A stretch of 42,322 bases of DNA from Lysobacter antibioticus. GTDB taxonomy: Bacteria; Pseudomonadota; Gammaproteobacteria; Xanthomonadales; Xanthomonadaceae. Both the position numbers and the translations under genes were made by a program. The notes below the pieces were generated by a model, which was not told where the DNA came from, ran no database searches, and was given only the letters and a program-made list of their open reading frames with translations. The DNA lies in the NCBI RefSeq assembly GCF_001442535.1, contig NZ_CP013141.1:5059009-5101330 (forward strand). The letters run 5' to 3'. This document shows, in pieces, positions 30,960 through 41,184 of this stretch (the stretch's first letter is position 1; each line of letters begins with the position of its first letter).

Positions 30960-33900
30960 TTACGGCGAGGGCGTGACCGTCAGGGCAACCCGCAGCGCCG
31001 CCTTGGGACGCAGCGGATCGTTGCTGGCCACGCAGACATAGCCGGAGTAGCTGCCAGGTACGAGGCCTGCGGCGCTGATCTGCACTTGCGTGTCGACGTT
31101 GGCGCCGACCGCGAGGCGACCGAACGCGCGCGACGGTGCACCGATCCAGGTGGCGCCGCAGTCGTTGGCACCCTGCAGCTGATAGGCCATGCCGGGCGCA
31201 CCGGCCGTGGCCGTCCAATCACCGCTACCGTCGGGGTTGATGATCGCGCTACGGTAGATGTTGTCGCCGCTGGTGCCGTTGAACCAGAACCAACTGGTCG
31301 CCAAAGGCGCGCGCACCGACACCACCAACCAGTAGCGGCCAGCCGGCAGATCGACGTTCTGGCCGGCGGTGGCGAGGTTGAGGTTGATGGTGGCGAAGCC
31401 CGAGGTCGACACGCCGGCGCCGGTCGCCGTGGAGGTGTAACTCCACACTGCCAACTGCGGCGTCGATTCCGGATTGCCTTCGGGGTTGCCGTTGACGTCG
31501 CGGAAGATCGACCAGTTGATGTTGGTCGAAGTCGCCAGGGAGCCGCCGTTGACGAAACCATCGGCGACGATCCGGGTGATACCGGTCGCATCGCTGAGAG
31601 TGAAGTCGTCCGACGACAGCTGCGCGCGCGCGCCGACCGTGGCCGCGTCGGTAAAGCGAGTGGAACGACGGCCATTGGCGTTGTTCGGCAACTGGGCGAC
31701 CAGCGTGCGTCCACCGCTGCCGGTGTTGTCGATCTGCCAATCCAGGTTGGAACCGCCGATGTTGCCGAGGCGGAAGGTCACGTTGCCGCTGCTGCCTTGG
31801 ATGAGGGTCAGCGCGGTGGCCGGGGTGGCGTCCAGGCGCGGCGGTTGCACCGCGACCGCGATCGGCAGGCGCAACAACGGTTGGCTGGTGTCGCCGCCGG
31901 ACGGCGTCAGCACCAACTTGCCGAAGTTGAAGTTGCCGTTCGAGGGCAAGGAACTGGTGCTGACCGTGATCTTGACGGTCTTGGTCTCGCCCGGATTGAG
32001 CGTGAATAGCGACGGCGAGACCAACGCGCTCAAACCTTGCACCTTGCCGGTCCAGGTCTGCCGGGTCGGCAGCACGTTGCGGAAGGTGCGGGTGAATGAG
32101 CAGGAGCCCGCGCAGCTGAACTTGGCCATGCTGGCCAGGTTCAGCGCCGAGACCTCGCCGCCGGTAGCCGGATTGGCCGCACGGTAGTTGGCGGTGGTCT
32201 CATTGAGCACCAGACCGGCGCGGATCGCTTGCTCCAGTTGCAGACGGCCGGCGCCCATCGCGTGCGCATCGGCCTGAGTGACTCCGTCTTCCTTCAGCAC
32301 TTCCTGCTTGGCGGTCATCATCAGCGCCGACTTGACCTCGGCCACGGTCCAGTTCGGGCGTGCCTGGCGCACCAGCGCGGCGGCGCCGGCATGGTGCGGC
32401 GAAGCCATCGAGGTGCCGCTGTTCAGGCCGACCAGGTTTTCGCTGCCGCTGATCGCCGTGCCGGCGGTGACGGCGAGGATGTCGACGCCCGGCGCGGTGA
32501 TTTCGGGCTTGATCACATCCAGGCTGCCGGCCGGGCCGCGCGAGCTGAAACCGGCGAGCTGGTCGGGGGTGTTGTTGACGATCACCGACGGGAACGGAAT
32601 CGCGCCGACGCTGGTGTTGGCGTTGGCGTTGGCGAAGTCGCGCAGCAGATTGCTGTCGGCCTGGCTGGCGACGAAGGCCGGAACGGTCGCGCCGGTCACC
32701 GTCGGAGTCAGACCCGTGGCTTGGTTGTTGGCGATGACCACCGCGACGGCCCCCGCGGCTGCGGCATTGGCGACCTTGTCGGTGAAGTTGCAGGTGCCGC
32801 GGCGAACCACCGCGACCGAGTTCTGGAAGGCATTGGCCGGGAACGCGGCGCAGCCGTCGTTGGCGGTGTCGATGCCGGCGCTGACACGCACCGGGGTGTT
32901 GCCCGGAATGGCGACGGCGAACGGCGTACCGCCGCTGCCCTCGGTCAGTTCGATCGCCTGCAAGTCGTCGGGCACGTTGCCCGGGCCGGACACCGACAGC
33001 ACCCATGCGAAGGTGCCGCGGCCGTGCTGCGACGCTGCGGTGGTCGCGACCCACGGCTCCAGATGCCCGGAGCTGTACGACGCCGGGCCATCGTTGCCCG
33101 CAGCGGCGGCGACATAGATGCCGGCATCGGTGGCGTTGAGGAACGACAGCGAGGTCGCTTCGCTCCACGGATTGGAACCGCCGCCGATGGAGTAGTTGAT
33201 CACGTCGACCACGCCGTCGGCGATGGCCTGGTCGATCGAACGCACCGTGGCGGTGTTCGGGCACAGCCCGCGGCCGGTGGAGATCTGGGTGTAACAGGCG
33301 TCGTAAGCGATGATGTTGGCGCGCGGCGCGACACCGGAAATACGGATGTTGTGGCCACGGTAAGTCGCGGTCCAGGCGTTGCCGGCCGCGGTCGAGGCGA
33401 CGTGGCTGCCGTGGCTGTTGGTGTCGCCGAAGCCGGGCTCTTCGCGGATGTCGGCCACGCCGCACTGGTTGCCCGGCGCGTTGCAGACGAAATCGTAGCC
33501 GCCGATCAGCTTGTCGTTGCAGCGGCCTTCGTCGACGCCGCCGGGCGCGCAACTGCCCAGGTAGGTGCCGGCGCCGAGCGGGTTGACGTGCCGATAGCCG
33601 CTGTCGTCGATCGCGGCGAAGGCCGGGCTGCCGAAGTTGATGCCCGAATCGATGATGCCGACCACCATGCCCTCGCCACGGAACCCGGTCGGAGCGGCGT
33701 TCCACAGCGCCGGCGCGCCGATCAGCGCAGGGCCGACGTCGGTGGCCTGCTCGTATTCCTTGTACGGCTCGACGAAGCGCACTTCGTCCAGTTGGGCGAG
33801 GCGATCGGCCTCGCGCGGGGTGAGCTGGGTGACCATGCCGTTGAGGGCGTGACGCATGCGGAAGTCGATGCGCGGGCTGCGGCCGAGCACGCCGCGGATG

Positions 33901-34250
33901 CGCTGCTCGTGCTGGGCCTGGACATCGCCCAAATGCTGCACGTAGCTGCGCGCCGCCGCGCTTTGGACGTCGATGCGTCCATTGCCGGCGACCGTACCGG
34001 GCAGGCGCTTGGGCGCCGGCAGACCGCGCACTTCGCCCTTGTAGCTGCCCAATGGCGCTTCGCGGTAAACCACGATATAGCGCTGATAACCGTCCAACGC
34101 TGCCTCGCTGGGCAACGGCGGCGGCGGTGCGCCGCCGATCGGCCCGCTCGGGCCGACATCGCGGCCCGACATCAGCGCGCTCGCCCCCGCGACGGCGGCA
34201 ACCGCGGCGATCGCCGCCGCAATGGAAGTTCTCTTCATCACTTTCCGCAT
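30960..34250 (-). CDS. Secreted S8 protease 3 with PA domain
   Basis: A 1,096-residue exported serine endopeptidase. I chose ATG 34250, eight bases after GAGGGG, because the N-terminus then matches protease 4 (RKVMKRTSIAAAIA against PKVFNRTSIAIAIA); ATG 34238 is an alternative. The propeptide is at about 57-170 (RYIVVYREAPLGSYKGE). The catalytic residues are Asp201 (VGIIDSGINFG), His280 (SHGSHVAS), Asn386 (AAAAGNDGP) and Ser614 (NSGTSMASPHHAG). The PA domain lies at about 420-550 (AVVRRGTCNFTDKV). The C-terminal half has the shared beta domains and ends at LTVTPSP. The active site looks fully canonical. Close DNA similarity to protease 1 around the His motif makes gene conversion likely. Confidence 0.93.
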   Translation of the reverse strand: MRKVMKRTSIAAAIAAVAAVAGASALMSGRDVGPSGPIGGAPPPPLPSEAALDGYQRYIVVYREAPLGSYKGEVRGLPAPKRLPGTVAGNGRIDVQSAAARSYVQHLGDVQAQHEQRIRGVLGRSPRIDFRMRHALNGMVTQLTPREADRLAQLDEVRFVEPYKEYEQATDVGPALIGAPALWNAAPTGFRGEGMVVGIIDSGINFGSPAFAAIDDSGYRHVNPLGAGTYLGSCAPGGVDEGRCNDKLIGGYDFVCNAPGNQCGVADIREEPGFGDTNSHGSHVASTAAGNAWTATYRGHNIRISGVAPRANIIAYDACYTQISTGRGLCPNTATVRSIDQAIADGVVDVINYSIGGGSNPWSEATSLSFLNATDAGIYVAAAAGNDGPASYSSGHLEPWVATTAASQHGRGTFAWVLSVSGPGNVPDDLQAIELTEGSGGTPFAVAIPGNTPVRVSAGIDTANDGCAAFPANAFQNSVAVVRRGTCNFTDKVANAAAAGAVAVVIANNQATGLTPTVTGATVPAFVASQADSNLLRDFANANANTSVGAIPFPSVIVNNTPDQLAGFSSRGPAGSLDVIKPEITAPGVDILAVTAGTAISGSENLVGLNSGTSMASPHHAGAAALVRQARPNWTVAEVKSALMMTAKQEVLKEDGVTQADAHAMGAGRLQLEQAIRAGLVLNETTANYRAANPATGGEVSALNLASMAKFSCAGSCSFTRTFRNVLPTRQTWTGKVQGLSALVSPSLFTLNPGETKTVKITVSTSSLPSNGNFNFGKLVLTPSGGDTSQPLLRLPIAVAVQPPRLDATPATALTLIQGSSGNVTFRLGNIGGSNLDWQIDNTGSGGRTLVAQLPNNANGRRSTRFTDAATVGARAQLSSDDFTLSDATGITRIVADGFVNGGSLATSTNINWSIFRDVNGNPEGNPESTPQLAVWSYTSTATGAGVSTSGFATINLNLATAGQNVDLPAGRYWLVVSVRAPLATSWFWFNGTSGDNIYRSAIINPDGSGDWTATAGAPGMAYQLQGANDCGATWIGAPSRAFGRLAVGANVDTQVQISAAGLVPGSYSGYVCVASNDPLRPKAALRVALTVTPSP

Positions 34251-34804
34251 TCCCCTAGCCCCTCTTTGCTGACGCATGCGCTAAGCGCAACGCCTGGCCA
34301 ATGCGGCCGGCATTGCGCACTCGTGTAGGGGGAGGTGGATCTGTCGCGGCGCCGGCGTGGACACGGCCAAATGCGGCGTTGTTCCTTCCCCCTGAAGTCA
34401 CAACGCTGACGGAACGGGATCCCCCCACCCAGATCACACATTATTTGCAGGATAACCTTGCCACTCTTGGCGAAACCAGCCAAGCGATGGCCGCCGAAAC
34501 CCTTGCCGATGGACTTCAGATCAGGTAAAGACGCGGCACCAGCAGCCCGTCATCCAGCGGCCGTCGTGTTGGCGGTCGGATACGACACCACGGCGTGACT
34601 GGTGGCGACCGCTTGGGATGTGCAAACCACGACGCCCTCGCAGCGCGCCAGATCTTGCCGCCGACGCCTCGATCAACGTCACCGTGCATCGACAGTGGTG
34701 ATCGAAGATGAGGCGCGGAAACGAGAGGCGGCCGGGCCTGCGCGGGCCCGGCCGAGCCGATCGTCGAGGGTCCGGCGACGAAACGCCGCACCAAAGGCAT
34801 CGCG
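34251..34804. other. 554-bp intergenic region between S8 proteases 3 and 4
   Basis: No gene is supported. It holds the leader and promoter of protease 3 and the 3' end of protease 4. A TGTGTGATCT motif (minus strand) at about 34432-34440 carries a CRP-type half-site, about 185 bp upstream of the protease 3 start. A similar motif lies upstream of protease 4. Confidence 0.5.
34730..34753 (-). terminator. Hairpin downstream of S8 protease 4
   Basis: GGCCGGGCC and GGCCCGGCC form a 9-bp stem with a 6-base loop, about 50 bp past the protease 4 stop. Only a CTCTCGTTT stretch follows on the minus strand. Confidence 0.55.
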
Positions 34805-37800
34805 TCAGGGCGTGACGGTCAGGGCGACGCGCAAGGCCGCCTTGGGCATCGAGGCATCGTTGCTGGCCACGCAGATGTAGCCCACGTAACTGCCCGCAGC
34901 CAGGCCGGAGGTGTTGATCTGCACCTGCGTATCGACGGTTCCGCTGCTGGGAATGCGGCCGAACGCGCGGTTCGGCGCACCGATCCAACTCTTGCCGCAC
35001 TCGTTCGTACCCTCCAGGGTGTAGGACAACCCGGCGTGCCCGTCGCCCGCCCGCCAGGCGCCGGTTCCGTCGGCGGCGACGGACAGCGTGCGCAACACGT
35101 TGTCGCCGTCCAGCGAACCGAACCAGGCCCATGAAGTGGCGGTCGGCGTGCGGGCGGATGCCACCAGCCAGTAACGGCCGACAGCCAGGTTGAGGTTCTG
35201 GCCGGCGGCTGCCAGGTTCAGGCGAATCGCGTCGCCGCTGATCGACACGCCGGCCGAGTTCGGCGCGGCGGTGTATCGCCACACTGCCAGTTGCGGTGTG
35301 GTTTCCGGGTTACCTTCCGGGTTGCCGTTGAGGTCGCGGAAGATCGACCAGTCCAGGTTCGTCGCGTTCTCGAGTTTGCCGCCGCCGGTCGTGAAGCCAT
35401 TGACGAGGATCCGGGCGATGCCGGTCGGGCTGTCGAGGGTGAAATCGTCGGCCGCTAGCGAAGCCCGGCCGCGCGTGGTCACATCGGTATTGCGGTTGCT
35501 GTAGAAACCTCTTCGGTTCGGATTGACGCCCTGAGCGACCAGCGTGCGGCCGCCGGAACCGGTGTTGTCGATCTGATAGTCCAGGGCCACGCCACCGACG
35601 TTGCGGGTACGGAAGTTCACGCTGCCGCTGCCGCCCACCGGCAAGTTCAAGGCGACCTGCGCGGGCTCGAGGGCCACCTTGGCCGGCCGTATCGCCACGG
35701 CGATCGGCAGGCGCAGTACCGGCTGCGCGGTATCGCCGCCGGACGGACTCAACACCAGCTTGCCGAAACTGAAGGCCCCGGTCGTCGCCAGCGAACCGCC
35801 GCTGACGCTGACTTTCACCGCCTTGCTTTCGCCCGGATTGAGGGTGAACAAAGCCGGCGAAACCACCGCGGACAGCCCCTGCACTTTCGCGGTCCAGCTC
35901 TGGCGCGTGTTCAAGACGTTGCGGAACGTACGAGTGAAGGTGCACGAATTGACGCAGTTGAACTTGCCCATGCTGGCCAGGTTGAGGGCCGCGGCATTGC
36001 CGCCGATGGCCGGATCGGCGGCGAGAAAGTTCGCCTTGGTCTCGTTGAGCAGCAGGCCGGCCTTGATCGCCTGGTCGACCTGAATCCGGCCGGCACCCAT
36101 CGCATGGGCGTCGGCCGACGTCACCGAATCTTCTTTGAACACCTCTTGCTTGGCGGTCATCATCAAGGCCGACTTGATCTCGGCCACGGTCCAGGTCGGG
36201 CGCGCCTGACGAACCAAGGCGGCGGCGCCGGCATGCTGCGGCGAAGCCATCGAGGTACCGCTGGAGATACCGACCAGATTCTCGTTGCCGGCGAGCGTGG
36301 CTCCGGACTTCACCGCCACGATCGCTACGCCGGCCGCGGCGAGATCGGGCTTGACCACGTCGTACTCGCCGGCCGGGCCGCGCCCGCTGGAGGCGGCCAG
36401 GACGTCGGGCGTGTTGGGCACCGGCGTCGGCGGATAGCCGATGCCGGCCGTGGAGGTATTGCCGTTGCCGACGGCGAAATCGCGGATCGCATTACCCTCG
36501 GCCATCGGCACGCCGAATGCCGGGATGGCGGTGCCGGGCACCGGCGGCGCGATGGTACCGGCGACATTGTTGACGACGACAACGCCCGCGGCACCGGCGG
36601 CCGCGGCATGGTTGACCTTGATGACGTAAGTGCAGGTACCGCGCCGGATTACCGCGATCGCGCCCTGGAAAGCGCCGGCCGGATAGGCCGCGCAGCCATC
36701 GTCGGCGCTATCGAAGCCCGGGCTCACACGCAACGGTGTGGTGTTCGGCAATGCCGCCGCCAGAGCGGTGCCGCCGCTGCCTTCGGTCAACGACACCGCC
36801 TGCAGTGCCGGCGGAATCGCGCCGGGACCGGTCAGCTGCAAGAGGAAATCGAAGCTGCCGCGGCCGTGCTGGACCGACGCGGTCGTGGCGACCCAGGGCG
36901 CGTTGTGGTTCACGCTGAAAGCCCCCTGCGCGCCGTCGTTGCCGGCGGCCGCGGCGACATAGATGCCGGCGTCGGTGGCGTTGAGGAACGACAGCGCGAC
37001 CGCATTACCCCAGGGGTTCTTGCCGCCGCTGATGGAGAAGTTCAGAACGTCGACGACACCGTCGGCGATCGCCTGATCGATTGCGCGCGCCGCGGCCGAC
37101 TCGAAACAGCCGCCGCCCACCGCAGGCTTGGAACAGACGTCGAACGCGACGATATTGGCGCGCGGCGCCATCCCGGAAATGGAAACCGCCCGGTCCTTGT
37201 AACGCGCGGTCCAGGCATTGCCGGCGGCGATGGAAGCGACATGGCTGCCATGGTCCATGTTGTCGCCGAAACCGGGCTCCTCCAGTACGTCAGGCTTGTC
37301 GCACTGGTTGCCGGGCTCGCCGCAGATGAAGTCGTAGCCGCCGATCAACTTGTCGTTGCAACGGCCCTCGTCGGCGCCGCCGGGCGCACAGGTGCCCAAA
37401 TACTTGCCTGCGCCGAGCGGATTGACGTGGCGATAGCCGCTCTCGTCCACCGCCGCGAATGCCGGGCTGGCGTAGTTGATGCCGGTATCGAGAATGCCGA
37501 TCACGATGCCTTCGCCGCGGTACTGGCTCGGGCTCGCGTTCCACAAGGCCGGCGCGCCGACCAGCGCGGGGCCGGTATCGGTCGCGGGTTCGTACGCCAC
37601 ATCGGGCTGGACCAATTGCACTTCCGCCAAGACCGACAGGCGCTTGGCCTCGGCCACGGTCAGTTCGGTCACCACCGCGTTCAGCGCATGGCGCAGGCGG
37701 TGTTGGACCTTGATGCGGCGACCAAGCAAGGCGTCGATCCTGCGCTCGTGGCGAGCCTGCACGTGGCCCAGATACTGAACGTACTGGATCGCTGCAGGAC

Positions 37801-38104
37801 TGCGCACGTCGATGCGATCGCGGCCCTTCGACCCGCGCATGCGGCCGACGCCGGCCAGCCGCCCGGGCGCGGGCAATCCCGCCACTTCGCCCTTGTACGT
37901 GCTCAACGGCGCTTCGTCATAGACCACGATGTAGCGCTCGTATTGCGCCACCGCGGTGTCGGTCTGACGGCTCGGCATCGGAGCCCCGCCTATCGCCAGG
38001 CCACGATCGGAATCGCTGCCCGACAAGCCCACCGTCGCGCCGGCGATCGCAGCCGCCCCCGCGATCGCAATCGCGATCGATGTCCTGTTGAATACCTTCG
38101 GCAT
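34805..38104 (-). CDS. Secreted S8 protease 4 with PA domain
   Basis: A 1,099-residue exported serine endopeptidase read from ATG 38104. Signal-like residues 5-28 (FNRTSIAIAIAGAAAIAGA) precede the propeptide at about 57-170 (RYIVVYDEAPLSTYKGEVAG). Catalytic residues are Asp206 (IGILDTGINYAS), His285 (MDHGSHVAS), Asn389 (AAAAGNDG) and Ser618 (SSGTSMASPQHAG). The usual His two residues after the Ser-Pro step is Gln here (SPQ instead of SPH). The PA insert is AVIRRGTCTYVIKV. The C-terminal beta domains match protease 3 closely (FTLNPGESKAVKVSVSGG). It is the first of the cluster in the direction of transcription, with a long AT-richer region upstream. Confidence 0.92.
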   Translation of the reverse strand: MPKVFNRTSIAIAIAGAAAIAGATVGLSGSDSDRGLAIGGAPMPSRQTDTAVAQYERYIVVYDEAPLSTYKGEVAGLPAPGRLAGVGRMRGSKGRDRIDVRSPAAIQYVQYLGHVQARHERRIDALLGRRIKVQHRLRHALNAVVTELTVAEAKRLSVLAEVQLVQPDVAYEPATDTGPALVGAPALWNASPSQYRGEGIVIGILDTGINYASPAFAAVDESGYRHVNPLGAGKYLGTCAPGGADEGRCNDKLIGGYDFICGEPGNQCDKPDVLEEPGFGDNMDHGSHVASIAAGNAWTARYKDRAVSISGMAPRANIVAFDVCSKPAVGGGCFESAAARAIDQAIADGVVDVLNFSISGGKNPWGNAVALSFLNATDAGIYVAAAAGNDGAQGAFSVNHNAPWVATTASVQHGRGSFDFLLQLTGPGAIPPALQAVSLTEGSGGTALAAALPNTTPLRVSPGFDSADDGCAAYPAGAFQGAIAVIRRGTCTYVIKVNHAAAAGAAGVVVVNNVAGTIAPPVPGTAIPAFGVPMAEGNAIRDFAVGNGNTSTAGIGYPPTPVPNTPDVLAASSGRGPAGEYDVVKPDLAAAGVAIVAVKSGATLAGNENLVGISSGTSMASPQHAGAAALVRQARPTWTVAEIKSALMMTAKQEVFKEDSVTSADAHAMGAGRIQVDQAIKAGLLLNETKANFLAADPAIGGNAAALNLASMGKFNCVNSCTFTRTFRNVLNTRQSWTAKVQGLSAVVSPALFTLNPGESKAVKVSVSGGSLATTGAFSFGKLVLSPSGGDTAQPVLRLPIAVAIRPAKVALEPAQVALNLPVGGSGSVNFRTRNVGGVALDYQIDNTGSGGRTLVAQGVNPNRRGFYSNRNTDVTTRGRASLAADDFTLDSPTGIARILVNGFTTGGGKLENATNLDWSIFRDLNGNPEGNPETTPQLAVWRYTAAPNSAGVSISGDAIRLNLAAAGQNLNLAVGRYWLVASARTPTATSWAWFGSLDGDNVLRTLSVAADGTGAWRAGDGHAGLSYTLEGTNECGKSWIGAPNRAFGRIPSSGTVDTQVQINTSGLAAGSYVGYICVASNDASMPKAALRVALTVTP

Positions 38105-38453
38105 TTCCAAGAACCCCTGCAAGTTGCCCATAAGAACGAGTGCACCGCTCCGTTTCCGCGGAAGCGCGCAGTCGCGCACGCAGGGAACATTCCAGGCTTG
38201 CGATCGTCTTGCACCGCATTCGCAACTTCGCCGGCATATTCCCCACTACTTGAACAACGCCGGCGTCGCGCGATCACCCTACCCAGGGGAAAAACTTATT
38301 TCTCAGCGCACATCACACATGCGGAGGACATCGATACGAATACGCGAAAGTGTGACATTTACTTTTCGGAGAGAATGAAGTCTGAAAAACGCATATTTCC
38401 ATGAAGAACTCGTCGATTCAGCCACTTACGCGATGCTGCAACAGAGTGCTTGT

Positions 38454-38474
38454 GCGATATATGGCGCAGATGAA
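38454..38474 (+). repeat. 21-bp direct repeat, copy 1
   Basis: GCGATATATGGCGCAGATGA plus one A. It differs from the copy at 38598 by one base (A for T at the eighth base). Confidence 0.85.
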
Positions 38475-38597
38475 GATCTGTCCGACCCCACAAAACCTTC
38501 TGTTTTTTCTTAGAGGAAAACAAACCGAAATGCTGGCGTGTTCGAAACGCCTGGCGGCCCGACCCCGCCCGATGCGAAGCCATGCTCCATCGCATGC

Positions 38598-38618
38598 GCG
38601 ATATTTGGCGCAGATGAA
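38598..38618 (+). repeat. 21-bp direct repeat, copy 2
   Basis: GCGATATTTGGCGCAGATGA plus one A, 123 bp beyond copy 1. The two could be ends of an inserted element or binding sites. Confidence 0.85.
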
Positions 38619-38973
38619 ACGGGGGCGGCGGAGATTTCTCGATGGCCTCAGCATCACCCTGAGGGCTCGGTAACAAAATGAAAACGATCGCGTAGCTGCT
38701 CGAAGCTCGTTCATGCCTCAGCCGGGAAATTGGACGGCTTCCGCGATAGTCGGCACGCATGCGAAGGGCAGCCCAATCCACTAACCGTGAAATCGGTATT
38801 TCCAATGCAATGCAGAAAGACGAACTTGAGCCTGCCGAAGCCGGGCCGGCCGATACCGACACGACGAAACCGCCATGCGTCTCACACGGCCAAGGAACCG
38901 CCCGGGATCGGACCGGAGTGATGGCGCAGGCGCCTGTCAGGCCGGCACGGGTGTATGTCGCAGCGCTGGCGGC

Positions 38974-39688
38974 TCAAGAGCGCTTCAGCGTCCACGGCCG
39001 CAGCTGTGCGCCGCGGTAGACGATCAGGTACACCGCCACCACCCAGGCAGTGGCGACCGCCCAGCCGGCGAGGATGTCGGAGGGGAAATGCACGCCGAGG
39101 TAGAGGCGCGAGAAGCCGACCAGGGGCACGAAGGGCGCCATGATCGCCAGCACCGGCCAGCGCCAGCGCGTGTTCCAACTCAACAGGATCAAGGTCACCG
39201 CGAGCGTCATCGAGCCCATCGCGTGGCCGCTGGGAAAACTGTAGTTGTGCTCGGGCGCGATCGACTCCCACAGCGACGGCCGCTCGCGGGCGAAGAACTG
39301 CTTGGCGGCGATGTTCAGCAGGGCCGAGCCGCCGAGCGCCAGCGCGGCGAAACTGCCTTCGCGGAAACGGCGCCGCGCGATGAGCGCCGCGACCAGGGCG
39401 ATGTCGAACGGCACCACGCCGTGCAGGTAGCCGATCCGGGAGATCAGCACGAAGAACTGGTCGTAGCCCTCGCGCGCCAGTCCGTGGGCGAATTCGAGGA
39501 TGGGCACGTCGAAGACGATCGCTTCCTGCTCGTGGATCTCGTCGGCGAGTTCGGCGAAGCCCCATAACGGCATCAGCAGGCCGATGAAGACCAGCAACAG
39601 CAACCAGCCATGGCGGCGCAGCAGCGCGACGCCGAAGCGCGCTTCCTGACGGAGGGTGTCGTCGCCCTCGCGGGCGGCGACGCTGGAC

Positions 39689-39714
<26 letters not shown>
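38974..39714 (-). CDS. PAP2-family membrane phosphatase
   Basis: A 246-residue inner-membrane phosphatase with about six hydrophobic helices. The three PAP2 motifs are complete: KQFFARERP (motif 1), the PSGH of SFPSGHAMG (motif 2, with catalytic His), and [12 protein letters not shown] (motif 3, nucleophile His). Such enzymes hydrolyse phosphatidic acid, undecaprenyl diphosphate or related lipid phosphates at the outer face of the membrane; which one is not decided by sequence. Its ATG lies inside the end of ispG (26-bp overlap), so the two are co-transcribed. The isoprenoid neighbour makes a polyprenyl-phosphate substrate attractive, but that is inference. Confidence 0.92.
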
Positions 39715-40960
<1,246 letters not shown>

Positions 40961-40968
40961 GCCCGCCA

Positions 40969-41012
40969 TTGTAGCGCCGAGGGCCGGACTTTGTAGCGCC
41001 GAGGGCCGGACT
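40969..41012. repeat. Perfect tandem duplication of a 22-bp unit in the ispG-xseA promoter region
   Basis: A unit beginning TTGTAGCGCCGAGG and ending CCGGACT occurs twice with no gap. Read toward ispG each unit ends in a -10-like hexamer: TACAAA (40995-40990) in the distal copy and TACAAT (40973-40968) next to the start. Confidence 0.93.
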
Positions 41013-41102
41013 TACGTGTCGCGCAGGTGAAGCGTTGCATGAACGGCCCTGGCGCGTTGCGAAGCCGCGAACGGGCGCGGAGACCGGGGCGGCCCAGCGC
41101 GA

Positions 41103-41108
41103 TACTAT
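41103..41108 (+). promoter_or_regulatory. Candidate -10 box for xseA
   Basis: TACTAT lies 76 bp upstream of the xseA ATG. No clear -35 is visible. Confidence 0.3.
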
Positions 41109-41184
41109 CGGCGCCTGCGACTGTCGATGCCCTTGCGGCGCCGCGCCCTCGCCTCGCCTGCCAGCTGCCTCCCCTGCCTGCCTC

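Larger units (their letters stand above)
38105..38973. other. 869-bp AT-richer intergenic region upstream of S8 protease 4
   Basis: No gene is convincing. A leftward frame of 167 codons (38359-38862) has no family resemblance and overlaps repeats. The part nearest protease 4 should hold its promoter; TGTGTGATGT (minus strand, about 38312-38321) is a CRP-type half-site about 210 bp upstream of the start. The centre holds two copies of a 21-bp repeat, and the AT-rich stretch CAAAACCTTCTGTTTTTTC between them looks like a relic of an inserted element. Confidence 0.45.

Noticed and set aside
38359..38862. Minus-strand frame of 167 codons upstream of protease 4
   Set aside because: It crosses both 21-bp repeats, has no signal, motif or ribosome site, and changes character along its length.
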